A stretch of DNA of 64,000 bases from assembly GCF_018448905.1 (NCBI RefSeq), contig NZ_RCWA01000027.1, forward strand, positions 1 to 64,000, given 5' to 3'. This document shows positions 47,373 to 56,150 of this stretch, piece after piece (positions within the stretch are counted from its first letter, which is position 1; every line of letters starts with the position of its first letter). Under the pieces are notes generated by a model. It did no database searches, had not been told where the DNA came from, and was given only the letters and a program-made list of their open reading frames with translations. The DNA is from Photorhabdus heterorhabditis (GTDB lineage: Bacteria; Pseudomonadota; Gammaproteobacteria; Enterobacterales; Enterobacteriaceae). A program made the position numbers and the translations under genes.

Positions 47373-47891
47373 TCAGAAAGTACTGGTATCTTTAAACAAG
47401 CCTACTTTTAGATCTGTTGCGGTATAGATAACTTTGCCATCTACCAACACTTCACCATCGGCCATACCCATAATTAATTTGCGGTTAATAACACGTTTAA
47501 AATTGATACGGTAAGTAACTTTTTTAGCTGTTGGTAATACCTGACCGGTGAATTTAACTTCACCAACACCAAGCGCACGGCCTTTGCCTTCGCCACCTAA
47601 CCATCCAAGGAAGAATCCAACTAATTGCCACATGGCATCAAGACCAAGACAGCCTGGCATCACCGGGTCGTTAATAAAATGGCAGTCGAAAAACCATAAA
47701 TCAGGGTTAATGTCTAGTTCAGCTTCCACATACCCTTTACCGTAGGTTCCACCGTTTTCTGTCATTTCAATGATGCGATCCATCATTAACATATTGCCAG
47801 ATGGTAATGGTGGCCCATTTTCTCCGAATAACTCACTTAGCCCAGATGCGATAAGATCTTCTTTTGTGTAGGATTTACGTTGATCAATCAT
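47373..47891 (-). CDS. fabA: 3-hydroxydecanoyl-ACP dehydratase/isomerase FabA
   Basis: This hot-dog-fold enzyme dehydrates 3-hydroxydecanoyl-ACP and isomerises the product, the entry to unsaturated fatty acids. It has 172 residues from ATG 47891, the E. coli length. The active-site His is in [18 protein letters not shown] and the Asp in [17 protein letters not shown]. The frame extends 21 codons upstream, but that part would run into the promoter. FabR- and FadR-like sites lie upstream. Confidence 0.97.
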   Translation of the reverse strand: MIDQRKSYTKEDLIASGLSELFGENGPPLPSGNMLMMDRIIEMTENGGTYGKGYVEAELDINPDLWFFDCHFINDPVMPGCLGLDAMWQLVGFFLGWLGGEGKGRALGVGEVKFTGQVLPTAKKVTYRINFKRVINRKLIMGMADGEVLVDGKVIYTATDLKVGLFKDTSTF

Positions 47892-47930
47892 ATTCTTAGA
47901 TAGCCTTATATTTAATGTAAGGTAAATAAT

Positions 47931-47948
47931 AGAGTACACTTGTACGCT
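47931..47948 (-). promoter_or_regulatory. FabR-like operator of fabA
   Basis: The minus strand reads AGCGTACAAGTGTACTCT, a near-perfect palindrome (AGCGTACA/TGTACTCT) matching the FabR site type known at E. coli fabA and fabB. It lies 40 bases before the start codon. FabR represses unsaturated fatty acid synthesis. Confidence 0.75.
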
Positions 47949-47950
47949 GG

Positions 47951-47968
47951 ACAACTCCGATCAGACAT
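47951..47968 (-). promoter_or_regulatory. FadR-like site of fabA
   Basis: The minus strand reads ATGTCTGATCGGAGTTGT directly upstream of the FabR-like box. As I recall, the E. coli fabA activator site for FadR has the same CTGATCGGA-x-TT core in the same arrangement. Confidence 0.6.
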
Positions 47969-47974
47969 TTTGGA

Positions 47975-49705
47975 TTAATCCAGCCAGCGAAGAAACCACG
48001 GGGATTTAGGCCGTTCCTGATTATTCGCTTGTGTTATACGCTCCTGTATCATAGCTAACAAGTGTGTTTCTTGTTGATCATAATAAGGGATACCTGTCAG
48101 TAAAGGCAGCGCTTCAGAAACATGTTTTACTGACCACACGTGAAATTTTTGCGCTTTTACTGCGTCTACGACTGCTTGGTTAAGACATAAGTGGCGGACA
48201 TTCGCCGCTGGCAGAATGACACCTTGATGACCAGTTAGCCCACTGCGGTGGCATACTTCAAAGAAACCTTCGATTTTTTCGTTAATACCACCAATTGGCT
48301 GAACATAACCAAATTGATCCACCGCACCGGTGACGGCCAGTTGTTGATCGATGGGTTGCTGGGAAAGAGCACTTATCAGTGCACATAATTCAGCAAGTGA
48401 AGCACTGTCACCGTCAACTTCGCTATAGGATTGTTCAAATACAATAGACGCGGAGAAGGGTTGAGGTTGATCAAGCTTTAATTCGGAAATTAGGAAGGCT
48501 TGCATAATCATCATGCCTTTCGCATGGATATTGCCGCCTAATTCTACTTTGCGTTCGACATCAATAAATTCTCCATCTCCCACATGGGCCACACAAGTGA
48601 TACGAGATGGTTCTCCTATTGGATCAGGGTGACCAGGATACTCCAGCACGGATAATCCGTTAATCTGACCAATGACCATTCCCTGAGTACGGATCAGAAT
48701 TTGACCTTGCTGAATCTCATCTAAGCTACGTTCAGACAAATAGTTATGACGCCAGAGGCGATTTTCCACCGCTTGTTTGATCGATTGAGCTGTAATTTGG
48801 TTTTCTTGCTGATAGAGTGCCGCAGCTGTCAGTTGTTGTTGTAGCCAGAGAATATCCAAAGGCAGGCGGTGTTTATCTTCTGCATAACGGGTTGCTTGTT
48901 GGATAAACTCAGGCCAGGCATCATGACTCAGTGGTGGCAATTGCCACTGTTGAATAAGCCCATTGATATAGCTGCACCACAGGCTTAGATCCTGTTCATT
49001 ATGCAATGGCATATCCAGCTCAAATTCACCATACAGAGCGCTTTTTGCTAATTCAGGCTCTGTAACCTGAAACTCTTCAAGGCTGAGGCGATCTCCAACC
49101 AAAATCAAACGTAGATTTAGTGGAATGGAGGGGATGGGTAATGGTAAGGATTTGTTATTATCCTGAGATAACCATTCAAAGTGTTGCTGAATAATCATCT
49201 GTTTCAGGCGAACCCACATTAATGGTTGGGTCAACAAGGTGCGTAACGGAAGGATAAGTACGCCACCATTTACTTGATGAACTAAACCGGGTTGTAGATG
49301 GATTTCTCCATGGTGAGAGTGGACGCAGCCAAATAATTGTTCTGCCTCTATCCATTCACGATAGGCTACTCGCAATTTAGGTGTGAAATGGCCTTCTGTT
49401 GATGATTGCCAGCTAATTTTTTGTTGTTCTATCTGATAGTCGCCGCCAATTTGGGGAATTTCTTTGGGGAGTAATAGATGGATAGATCCAGCTAATTCTG
49501 ACAAATAAGTATCACATTCCTCAGCTTTCAACAGCATAAAAGGCTGGCGGGAATTCATCCGGCAGAAAAGCTTCAAGCCACTATGCAGCCGTGACTGAAC
49601 GACTTCCATACTGGCAGGAGCCTGTTGGGACGCAGAATGAAAAAACGCATTATAGGGAGTGTTATCCGGCAGTAATGCCTGCCAGTCTAGTTTGTTATTG
49701 GTCAA
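47975..49705 (-). CDS. ycbZ: Lon-like protease YcbZ (LonH type)
   Basis: This 576-residue protein has a degenerate N-terminal ATPase-like region and a C-terminal Lon (S16) proteolytic domain. The catalytic Ser is in EVDGDSASLAELCALISALS and the catalytic Lys in IGGINEKIEGFFEVC. I place the start at TTG 49705, because TNNKLDWQALLP then aligns residue for residue with the E. coli start TITKLAWRDLVP. The frame runs on to 49819, but those codons lie within ERIC copy 3. No strong ribosome site was seen. Its role is unclear. Confidence 0.92.
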   Translation of the reverse strand: MTNNKLDWQALLPDNTPYNAFFHSASQQAPASMEVVQSRLHSGLKLFCRMNSRQPFMLLKAEECDTYLSELAGSIHLLLPKEIPQIGGDYQIEQQKISWQSSTEGHFTPKLRVAYREWIEAEQLFGCVHSHHGEIHLQPGLVHQVNGGVLILPLRTLLTQPLMWVRLKQMIIQQHFEWLSQDNNKSLPLPIPSIPLNLRLILVGDRLSLEEFQVTEPELAKSALYGEFELDMPLHNEQDLSLWCSYINGLIQQWQLPPLSHDAWPEFIQQATRYAEDKHRLPLDILWLQQQLTAAALYQQENQITAQSIKQAVENRLWRHNYLSERSLDEIQQGQILIRTQGMVIGQINGLSVLEYPGHPDPIGEPSRITCVAHVGDGEFIDVERKVELGGNIHAKGMMIMQAFLISELKLDQPQPFSASIVFEQSYSEVDGDSASLAELCALISALSQQPIDQQLAVTGAVDQFGYVQPIGGINEKIEGFFEVCHRSGLTGHQGVILPAANVRHLCLNQAVVDAVKAQKFHVWSVKHVSEALPLLTGIPYYDQQETHLLAMIQERITQANNQERPKSPWFLRWLD

Positions 49706-50052
49706 AGTGATCGCTATATATTGTAAAGTAGGAAAGCGCCGATTATACAAGATTAAGATATATACCCAATAGATTTCAATATGCATCGAGACGGCAAGGG
49801 AGCGAATTCCCGGGAGCATAGATAGCTATGTCATAGATAACTCTGTGACCGGGGTGAGTGAGTGCAGCCAACAAAGAGGCAACTTGAAAGATAACAGGTA
49901 TAAACCAACATGTTTGAATGTTTGCTATTACAGGCGTTTTATGTAAAGCATCATTGTGAACAAAAAACAGGCAATGATCAATTTAGCCATAAGCAATTTA
50001 CTAGAATAGTTGCTATGCTTATTTTTAAGTTACGCCGTCACTGAGAAATAAG
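49706..50052. other. ycbZ-matP divergent region
   Basis: This 347-base gap contains ERIC copy 3 and the promoters of ycbZ and matP. ERIC lies between them, so ycbZ expression may start inside or beside the element. No other gene-like frame is present. Confidence 0.5.
49761..49902 (+). repeat. ERIC element, copy 3 (long class)
   Basis: It runs from TATACCCAATAGATTTCAAT to GATAACAGGTATA and carries the extra central bases CATAGATAGCTATGTCATAG. It lies 56 bases upstream of the proposed ycbZ start and supplies an in-frame upstream extension of that reading frame. Confidence 0.9.
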
Positions 50053-50508
50053 ATGAAATATCAACAATTGGAAAATCTGGAATGTGGCTGGAAATGGGCT
50101 TATCTGATAAAGAAACATCAGGAAGGTGAGCTAATTACCAAATATATTGAAAACAGCGCAGCTTGTGAAGCAGTTGATATGCTAATCAAGCTTGAGAGTG
50201 AACCGGTAAAGGTACTTATATGGATTGAACAGCATATGAATCCTGATTTATCCAACCGTATGAAACAAACAATCCGCGCTCGGCGCAAACGGCATTTTAA
50301 TGCAGAACATCAGCATACTCGCAAGAAATCTATCGATTTAGATTTTCCTGTATGGCATCGCTTATCTGCACTTTCTCAACGGCGGGGTAATACATTGTCC
50401 GAAACTATCATACAACTCATTGAAGATGCTGAACGTAAGGAAAAATATGAAAATCAGATGTCTAGTCTGAAGCACGATTTAGAGGCTATTTTGGGTAAGA
50501 GTGAGTAA
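50053..50508 (+). CDS. matP: macrodomain Ter protein MatP
   Basis: MatP binds matS sites, organises the Ter macrodomain and links it to the divisome through ZapB. It has 151 residues. [20 protein letters not shown] starts the N-terminal four-helix part. [19 protein letters not shown] and [15 protein letters not shown] form the ribbon-helix-helix region that reads matS. The C-terminal coiled coil ends [11 protein letters not shown] noticed no matS (GTGACRNYGTCAC) in the window. Its place before ompA is as in E. coli. Confidence 0.97.
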   Translation: MKYQQLENLECGWKWAYLIKKHQEGELITKYIENSAACEAVDMLIKLESEPVKVLIWIEQHMNPDLSNRMKQTIRARRKRHFNAEHQHTRKKSIDLDFPVWHRLSALSQRRGNTLSETIIQLIEDAERKEKYENQMSSLKHDLEAILGKSE

Positions 50509-50583
50509 TCTCAGCTATTGTGGATTGGTATCACAATAAAACTCGTAATATAAGTTGATATAAGATTTCAATGGATGGAAAAG

Positions 50584-50606
50584 AAAACCCCATTTTCAAC
50601 GGGGTT
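50584..50606. terminator. ompA/matP terminator hairpin
   Basis: AAACCCC-ATTTTCAAC-GGGGTTT lies between the converging matP and ompA genes and can act in both directions. Confidence 0.75.
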
Positions 50607-50645
50607 TCCCTATCTTTTGATTACATTAGTAATCAATAAAGACTG

Positions 50646-51746
50646 TTACTGAGCAGCTTGTGCTTGAGTAACAACTTCTTTAGTGCCTTGGATTTCGATC
50701 TCTACGCGACGATCTGGAGCCAAGCAACTGATTAAGTTAGGTTTGCGAATTTTATCACAAGTAGAACCCGTTACTGGATTTGCTTTACCGTGGCCTTCTG
50801 CACTGATACTGCCCGCAGGGATGCCTTGAGTTACCAGATAGTTAACTACGCTCTGAGCACGTTCTTGCGATAGTTTCTGGTTGTATGCGTCTTTACCAAT
50901 ACGGTCAGTATAGCCAAGAACTAGCACCTTACCCTGAGTTGGGTCGATGTTCGCTAATTCAGTATATAGCTGGTTCAGAGTCTGTTTGCCTTCCGCTTTC
51001 AGCTCAGAGCTGGCGAATTCGAACAGAACGTCAGAGCGCAGAGTAAAACGTTTGTTTTCAACAACCGGAGCTGGAGCAGGGGTTGGAGCAACAACCGGAG
51101 CTGGAGCAATAATTGGAGCAGCTGCTTCATCTTGGCCGAAGCGGTAAGAAACACCTACGCTCAACAAGCCGTTGTCAGGACGTGCACCTACTGTACCTGC
51201 ATCACCGATATTGTTAACCCACTGGTAGTCCAGGCGAGTAGCCCAGTTTTTGGTCAGAGCATACTCAACACCAATTGCTACCAATGGAGAAACACCGGTA
51301 TCATGGTTTTTCAGATGAGTGTTGGTAGCGCCGTAGGTTGCTTTGGAATCTGCACGCCAAACCATACCACCCAAACGAGTATAGACATCCAGATCATCCA
51401 TAATTGGATAACTTAGTTTAGTCGCTAGTTGGAAACCATGAGCTTTGAAGGCACCATTGTTTACGCTACCTTTGTAAGGCATGCGGCCTAACCAATCATA
51501 ACCTATTTCGAAGCCGAGATATGGATTGGCTTGATAGCCCAAATAAGCACCAGCGCCTAGCTGGTTTTTGTGCGTAGGGCCATTACCGATTGCATTGGTA
51601 TAATCGTTACCGTAGAAGTTTACGTCATGGTATTGAGACCAGCCCAATTTACCACCAGTATACCAAGTGTTGTCTTTTGGAGCTGCTTGCGCTGCAGTTG
51701 TGAAAGCGGCCACTGCCACTGCTACCGCGATAGCTGTCTTTTTCAT
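50646..51746 (-). CDS. ompA: outer membrane protein OmpA
   Basis: OmpA is an abundant outer-membrane protein that ties the membrane to murein. A 21-residue signal ([20 protein letters not shown]) precedes an 8-strand barrel starting [21 protein letters not shown] Pro/Ala/Val-rich hinge follows ([20 protein letters not shown]). The C-terminal domain has [36 protein letters not shown] and [10 protein letters not shown] for diaminopimelate binding. It has 366 residues, with a two-Cys loop near the end (GSTCDKIR ... LISCLAP). ERIC copy 4 lies about 80 bases upstream. Confidence 0.97.
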   Translation of the reverse strand: MKKTAIAVAVAVAAFTTAAQAAPKDNTWYTGGKLGWSQYHDVNFYGNDYTNAIGNGPTHKNQLGAGAYLGYQANPYLGFEIGYDWLGRMPYKGSVNNGAFKAHGFQLATKLSYPIMDDLDVYTRLGGMVWRADSKATYGATNTHLKNHDTGVSPLVAIGVEYALTKNWATRLDYQWVNNIGDAGTVGARPDNGLLSVGVSYRFGQDEAAAPIIAPAPVVAPTPAPAPVVENKRFTLRSDVLFEFASSELKAEGKQTLNQLYTELANIDPTQGKVLVLGYTDRIGKDAYNQKLSQERAQSVVNYLVTQGIPAGSISAEGHGKANPVTGSTCDKIRKPNLISCLAPDRRVEIEIQGTKEVVTQAQAAQ

Positions 51747-52457
51747 TTTAACGCCTCGTTATTATCATCACCCAATAGGCAATTGGCTTTGGGAGCCTTT
51801 TTACTTACTGCCTATCCCATTGGCTATTTATACCTGTTATCTTTCAAGTTGCCTCTTTGTTGGCTGCACTCACTCATCCCGGTCACAGAGTTATCTATGA
51901 CATAGTTATCTATGCTCCCGGGGATTTGTTCCCTTGCCGTCGCGATACATCTTGAAATCTATTGGGTATACATTTGCCATTCTTTGTAATTATTCAGGAA
52001 CGAACTTGAGTAGTACTCGAACTTCAACTTCTCGTACTGCATGTACGCCCTGATATTCTGCGTGCTGTACATGTTCACTATTTATCCATACATTCACAAA
52101 AACGGCACGCATTAATTACTTATTACTTACATCTACTGAGATAGGCTATTAGCCATATTGATTAAAAAACTCAGTTTAAGAATACTGCACTTTCGTCAAA
52201 CCAGTTAACCAAACAATACAAGGGTACTAAGCACAGTAATCTTTAATGGTGTAAAGTCTACAACGAAGTTAAAAAGTTACAAGTGGGTATTGATTAATAG
52301 CGCAAAAAAATTAAAAGGTAATGTATAATTTAAAAAAAACTTTACTATTCTTTACAACTAATCCTATATTAATTAATTGATTTTAATTGTGATCAGTGTT
52401 TTTTGGTCAAAATTGGTTATTTTGTGCTATGGATATTGAGATAATTCTTGGTTTTGG
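51747..52457. other. ompA upstream region with ERIC and AT-rich DNA
   Basis: This 711-base gap holds the ompA leader and promoter on the right strand, ERIC copy 4 at 51829-51970, and about 480 bases of AT-rich DNA with no gene-like frame. A small palindrome GAGTAGTACTC lies near 52007. The 3' part of the sulA transcript must end here, but no clear terminator is visible. Confidence 0.4.
51829..51970 (-). repeat. ERIC element, copy 4 (long class)
   Basis: On the minus strand it reads TATACCCAATAGATTTCAAG to GATAACAGGTATA, with the central extension CATAGATAACTATGTCATAG. It sits between the ompA start and its probable upstream promoter region. Confidence 0.9.
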
Positions 52458-52982
52458 TCAATGATAGTAAATGGAATGAATTTTTAGTAAATTTGATTGT
52501 AGTTCAGTACAGTTGGTTCCTTTATTCACATTTTGTGGGCGCATAATAAAGCCCAATGCGTTACCTTTTCGCGCCGCAGACTGCAATTTTACCGTATCTC
52601 TTTCTGATAACTTAGGTAACCAGCCAAGTACTACACTGTAATTACCACTTGCTAGTGCTCTTTCCATTGCATCTACAGTTGTAATGGAGTTGATGTGATT
52701 TAATTGAACAATTTTATCTAAAGGTAATCCAGAGTTAATTAACCATTGGCGGCTTAGTTTCTTGTGTGGACTCACCCATAGCAGCCAGCGAGACTCATTC
52801 CCCGATTCACGTAATAGAGGTAGCAATATATGGTTAATGACAGATTGGTTATCACTATAAATCAATTCACTCACTATACCACCACCTCCCACTGAATTAT
52901 CTTGTGTAGGGGAAGAGCGTGATGGCTGCCTTTCTGTTGACAGATGTTTAGAAGAGTAAACCCAAGATGATTGAATGCCCAT
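52458..52982 (-). CDS. sulA: SOS cell division inhibitor SulA
   Basis: SulA blocks FtsZ polymerisation during the SOS response and is removed by Lon. The 174-residue protein has SRWLLWVSPHKKLSRQWLIN and SGLPLDKIVQL in the FtsZ-binding core, GNYSVVLGWLPKLSERDTVK, then GNALGFIMRP. The C-terminal KIHSIYYH resembles the Lon-recognised KIHSNLYH of E. coli. The start ATG 52982 has GCGAGG upstream and lies 22 bases below the LexA box. It sits between ompA and tfoX, as in E. coli. Confidence 0.95.
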   Translation of the reverse strand: MGIQSSWVYSSKHLSTERQPSRSSPTQDNSVGGGGIVSELIYSDNQSVINHILLPLLRESGNESRWLLWVSPHKKLSRQWLINSGLPLDKIVQLNHINSITTVDAMERALASGNYSVVLGWLPKLSERDTVKLQSAARKGNALGFIMRPQNVNKGTNCTELQSNLLKIHSIYYH

Positions 52983-53003
52983 AATGAACCTCGCCACAAG
53001 ATG

Positions 53004-53019
53004 CTGTATGAACATACAG
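53004..53019. promoter_or_regulatory. LexA (SOS) box of sulA
   Basis: CTGTATGAACATACAG is a perfect match to the CTG-N10-CAG LexA site with full dyad symmetry (CTGTATG/CATACAG). It lies 22 bases upstream of the sulA start, where it would occlude the promoter. Confidence 0.93.
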
Positions 53020-53229
53020 TATCTTTATGTTAGGCTAAGATCAAGTCTATTTTTTCAAAGGGCTTCGCAAATATTGATTATAAATCGCTTTAAGTTCATT
53101 TAATCATTGGCAGAAAAAATTGGATTGCGTATGTTTTTAATTACTTGTTCCTCTTATCTATTTTACTGATAACTGGGACAAATCTATGGATAAGAGACTT
53201 ATTTGCACTAAACTCATGGAGCGATCTGT

Positions 53230-53832
53230 ATGTTTTTGTCTGAGGTACGTTTTACTCAACTCAAAAATGGTTTTTCTTCGTTTGGAAGATTGACAAGGAA
53301 ACCGCAGTTTGGCGGCTACAGCCTGCTGGCTGACGGGGTTATGTTCGCTATTATTGCTGATGGAGAATTATATTTACGGGGAAATAGTCATGCTGAAGTA
53401 TTGTTCAAAGCCAGAGGAATGAAAAACTATATTTATTCGAAAAGAGGAATACCTGTAACTTTGCGTTATTACCAGGTTGGTGAATCACTTTGGCAAGATC
53501 AAGCATTGTTGTCTCAATATACACATTTAGCCTATCACTACTCATTGATTGAAGTGGTGGGTAAAAAGAAAATACCAGCGCGCTTAAAGGATTTACCTAA
53601 TCTTGGAATGTCTCTTGAGCGTCAGTTATGGAAAGTAGGAATATGTAAAGTTGAAGATTTACGGTTGTTAGGTGCGAAAGCCAGTTATTTAAAACTGCAT
53701 CAATATAAAAGAAAATTTAATGTTAGTTTGTTACTTGCTCTGGCTGGTGCAATTGAAGGATGTCATTCAGCCGTTTTACCGGTACAAATTCGTAATGACT
53801 TATTACGCTGGCACAAGGAGTTGTCCTGTTAG
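53230..53832 (+). CDS. tfoX: TfoX/Sxy competence regulator
   Basis: Sxy works with CRP at CRP-S sites to switch on competence and type IV pilus genes. It has 200 residues. The TfoX N-terminal domain contains GRLTRKPQFGGYSLLADGVM and FAIIADGELYLRG. The C-terminal helix-hairpin domain has LKDLPNLGMSLERQLWKVGI. It is transcribed away from sulA, as in E. coli. A GGGGCAG-CTAA-CTGCCCC hairpin follows at about 53858. The pilus operon at 2-12 kb is a possible but unproven target. Confidence 0.93.
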   Translation: MFLSEVRFTQLKNGFSSFGRLTRKPQFGGYSLLADGVMFAIIADGELYLRGNSHAEVLFKARGMKNYIYSKRGIPVTLRYYQVGESLWQDQALLSQYTHLAYHYSLIEVVGKKKIPARLKDLPNLGMSLERQLWKVGICKVEDLRLLGAKASYLKLHQYKRKFNVSLLLALAGAIEGCHSAVLPVQIRNDLLRWHKELSC

Positions 53833-53856
53833 ATTTTTATCGTGAACAGTTAAATG

Positions 53857-53876
53857 AACGGGGCAGCTAACTGCCC
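53857..53876. terminator. hairpin between tfoX and yccS
   Basis: GGGGCAG-CTAA-CTGCCCC is a perfect 7-base stem with a tetraloop between the converging tfoX and yccS genes. Only a short AT-rich stretch follows on either side. Confidence 0.6.
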
Positions 53877-53883
53877 CAGTATA

Positions 53884-56031
53884 TTAATGGGGTTCTAACT
53901 GGTTAATTTGTTTAATATGGTTAACAATTTCAGGTAGCAACTCTATTAATAAACTTGTTTGTTGCAATACTAATTGCTCTTTACTGTTTCCTTCTACCAA
54001 GGCTTGTTCAATTTTTTTCACTATATTGACAGGTATTTGTTTAATTCTTTCATCATCTATTGATGCTAGTTTTAATGCTGTATCAACATAACAAATAACG
54101 TCGTTAAGAATATCTAGAATAACTTTGTTATCCAATTTATCCCGGTGCGCTCCCAGCGTGGAGATATAACTCAACATTGTGTGATTTAGGCACAGTAGTC
54201 GGAATGCTTCTTCTTGGGAGGTTTGATAACTTTTCGGCTCGGCAGACATGTTTGAAATAACTGATGCCAGTTCTGCATCACTATTGTGGGCATCACGGCG
54301 GGCAATTCGATAGCTCAATCCATTGTCTTTTCCCTGATTATATTGGACTAAAATGGCATCAAGATAGCGGCAATTAGTACTCATTGTCCGGCTGATGACT
54401 TGTGATAATTGGCGGAATTTCCAGTCTGGCCAGATGAAACTCACTGCTAACCAGGCGATACCACAACCAATAAATGTATCAAAAATTCTTGGTAATGCGA
54501 CGTCAAAACCTTCACCTAACAAATTAAAACACAATAATACCAGCAGCGTGATAAATAAGGTTGCGTGTGCATACTGGATATTACGAAAGGCAAAGAACAG
54601 TACACCAGAGATGATCATCAGTACCAATTGCCCTTCAATAGATGGTACGAAGTAGAGGATTGGTAAGCCGATTAATACCCCGGCAACAGTTCCTATTATT
54701 CTCAGAGCCAAACGGCGGCGGGTAGCGCTGTAATTAGGTTGGCAAACGAACAAACTGGTTAGTAAAATCCAATATCCACGTTGTAAATCCAGCAACTGAA
54801 TCATAGCGTAGCTACTGCACAGTAAAACAGACATACGGATTGCATGACGGAATAGGGCTGATTGTGGAGTCAGGTGACGGCTGATCCTTAGACAGATATC
54901 GCGCACACCAGTTAGTGGTTCATCAGATAGTTGAGTTTCATCTTTTCTTTCTTTAGTCAGATTGTCCTGCCCGGATCTAATACCGGCTAGTTGTGCATCG
55001 ATCGCACGCAAGTTTTTCAGTAGATTGTATAACGCGGTGATCTTGAGGCTATGTTTTTGTTGTTCCCCCAATTGTTGCAGCGAACTTTCCAGATAGTTGA
55101 AAGCACGTTCAACACGTGGATTGTGCTGATATTGCCTGTGCCAAAGAATTGACTGAGCAACGTGTTCACATGCACGGGCTTGCATGGAAAGAAGACGTTG
55201 AAACCGGAACAGGACATCACTGTAACGGAAAGCATTCCGTAGGCTCTGGTACCTTACATGAGCTGAACTCGCTCGTTCATGAATGTCCTGTGCGACAAAA
55301 TAATAATGTAGCGTGTGACGAGTTCCACGTTGACTACGCTCTCCCTTCAGACGGGTTAATAAAGAGGCTTTGGTTTGATTTAGCGTATTTACCAAAGTAC
55401 TGTTTGCCATTGCTACGTTAACGACAGATTGCTGGTATCCCTCTTCTATATCGGGATCAAACAAGTTGGCTTTGGCATTAAGATAAGCTGAAAGTTGCTG
55501 ATAACAACGCGCTAGGTTGTCTTGTAACGGGCGAATAGGAAACAGTAAGTAGTCGGCGAGTGTTAGTAGGTGATACCAGATTGCTCCTGTCAGGAGTAAT
55601 AGTGGTTGTTGATACCATAGTGGAAAAATAGATGTACCCAACATGGTATAAATGGCAATCAGTAACGCACCAAATGCAATGGTTGCGTAGCGTTGCCCGA
55701 GCGCACCCAGTAAGATAAAACTACAAGTAGATAACGCCAGTCCGACGGTGAAAAGCCAAGGGTAAGGAAATAGCAATTCGATAGAGATTGACGCGATAAA
55801 GAAAGAAATTAGCGTGATCATTAGATTGCGTAAACGGCCAATCAGACGATCATCGAGGTCGGCTAGTGCTGCGGCAACAACACCTAAAGTCAGTGGTATG
55901 GTTATCTTAGGTTCTTTATCTAGAAACCAAGGTACTAGCGTTGTTCCAGTTAGGGCTATTAGGATACGGGTATAATAAAGAAGATGACTGTTATAAAGAA
56001 AACGGCGCAGACCGGAGAACACAGTTAGCAC
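53884..56031 (-). CDS. yccS: YccS family inner-membrane protein
   Basis: This 715-residue protein has two blocks of hydrophobic helices (residues about 20-165 and 390-520) separated by a long cytoplasmic helical region. That is the YccS/YhfK arrangement, related to fusaric-acid-resistance (FUSC) and aromatic-acid efflux proteins. LDLQRGYWILLTSLFVCQPN followed by YSATRRRLALRIIGT is the signature of the second block. Its role is unknown. In E. coli yccF follows it before helD; here no yccF is present between yccS and helD. Confidence 0.93.
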   Translation of the reverse strand: MLTVFSGLRRFLYNSHLLYYTRILIALTGTTLVPWFLDKEPKITIPLTLGVVAAALADLDDRLIGRLRNLMITLISFFIASISIELLFPYPWLFTVGLALSTCSFILLGALGQRYATIAFGALLIAIYTMLGTSIFPLWYQQPLLLLTGAIWYHLLTLADYLLFPIRPLQDNLARCYQQLSAYLNAKANLFDPDIEEGYQQSVVNVAMANSTLVNTLNQTKASLLTRLKGERSQRGTRHTLHYYFVAQDIHERASSAHVRYQSLRNAFRYSDVLFRFQRLLSMQARACEHVAQSILWHRQYQHNPRVERAFNYLESSLQQLGEQQKHSLKITALYNLLKNLRAIDAQLAGIRSGQDNLTKERKDETQLSDEPLTGVRDICLRISRHLTPQSALFRHAIRMSVLLCSSYAMIQLLDLQRGYWILLTSLFVCQPNYSATRRRLALRIIGTVAGVLIGLPILYFVPSIEGQLVLMIISGVLFFAFRNIQYAHATLFITLLVLLCFNLLGEGFDVALPRIFDTFIGCGIAWLAVSFIWPDWKFRQLSQVISRTMSTNCRYLDAILVQYNQGKDNGLSYRIARRDAHNSDAELASVISNMSAEPKSYQTSQEEAFRLLCLNHTMLSYISTLGAHRDKLDNKVILDILNDVICYVDTALKLASIDDERIKQIPVNIVKKIEQALVEGNSKEQLVLQQTSLLIELLPEIVNHIKQINQLEPH

Positions 56032-56150
56032 AAAATACCTCTGAGGTAATGATAACGGCCATAAATGACCATTAGGATATAAGGTTTATTAGTGATAAAA
56101 AACCCTTATAAGGCATAGTTCAACTATTTTTCAGGTATAGCGTTACGATC

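Noticed and set aside
50053-50508. matS sites near matP
   Set aside because: No GTGACRNYGTCAC match was noticed; the nearest palindrome, GTCACGTGAC at 47283, does not fit the consensus.
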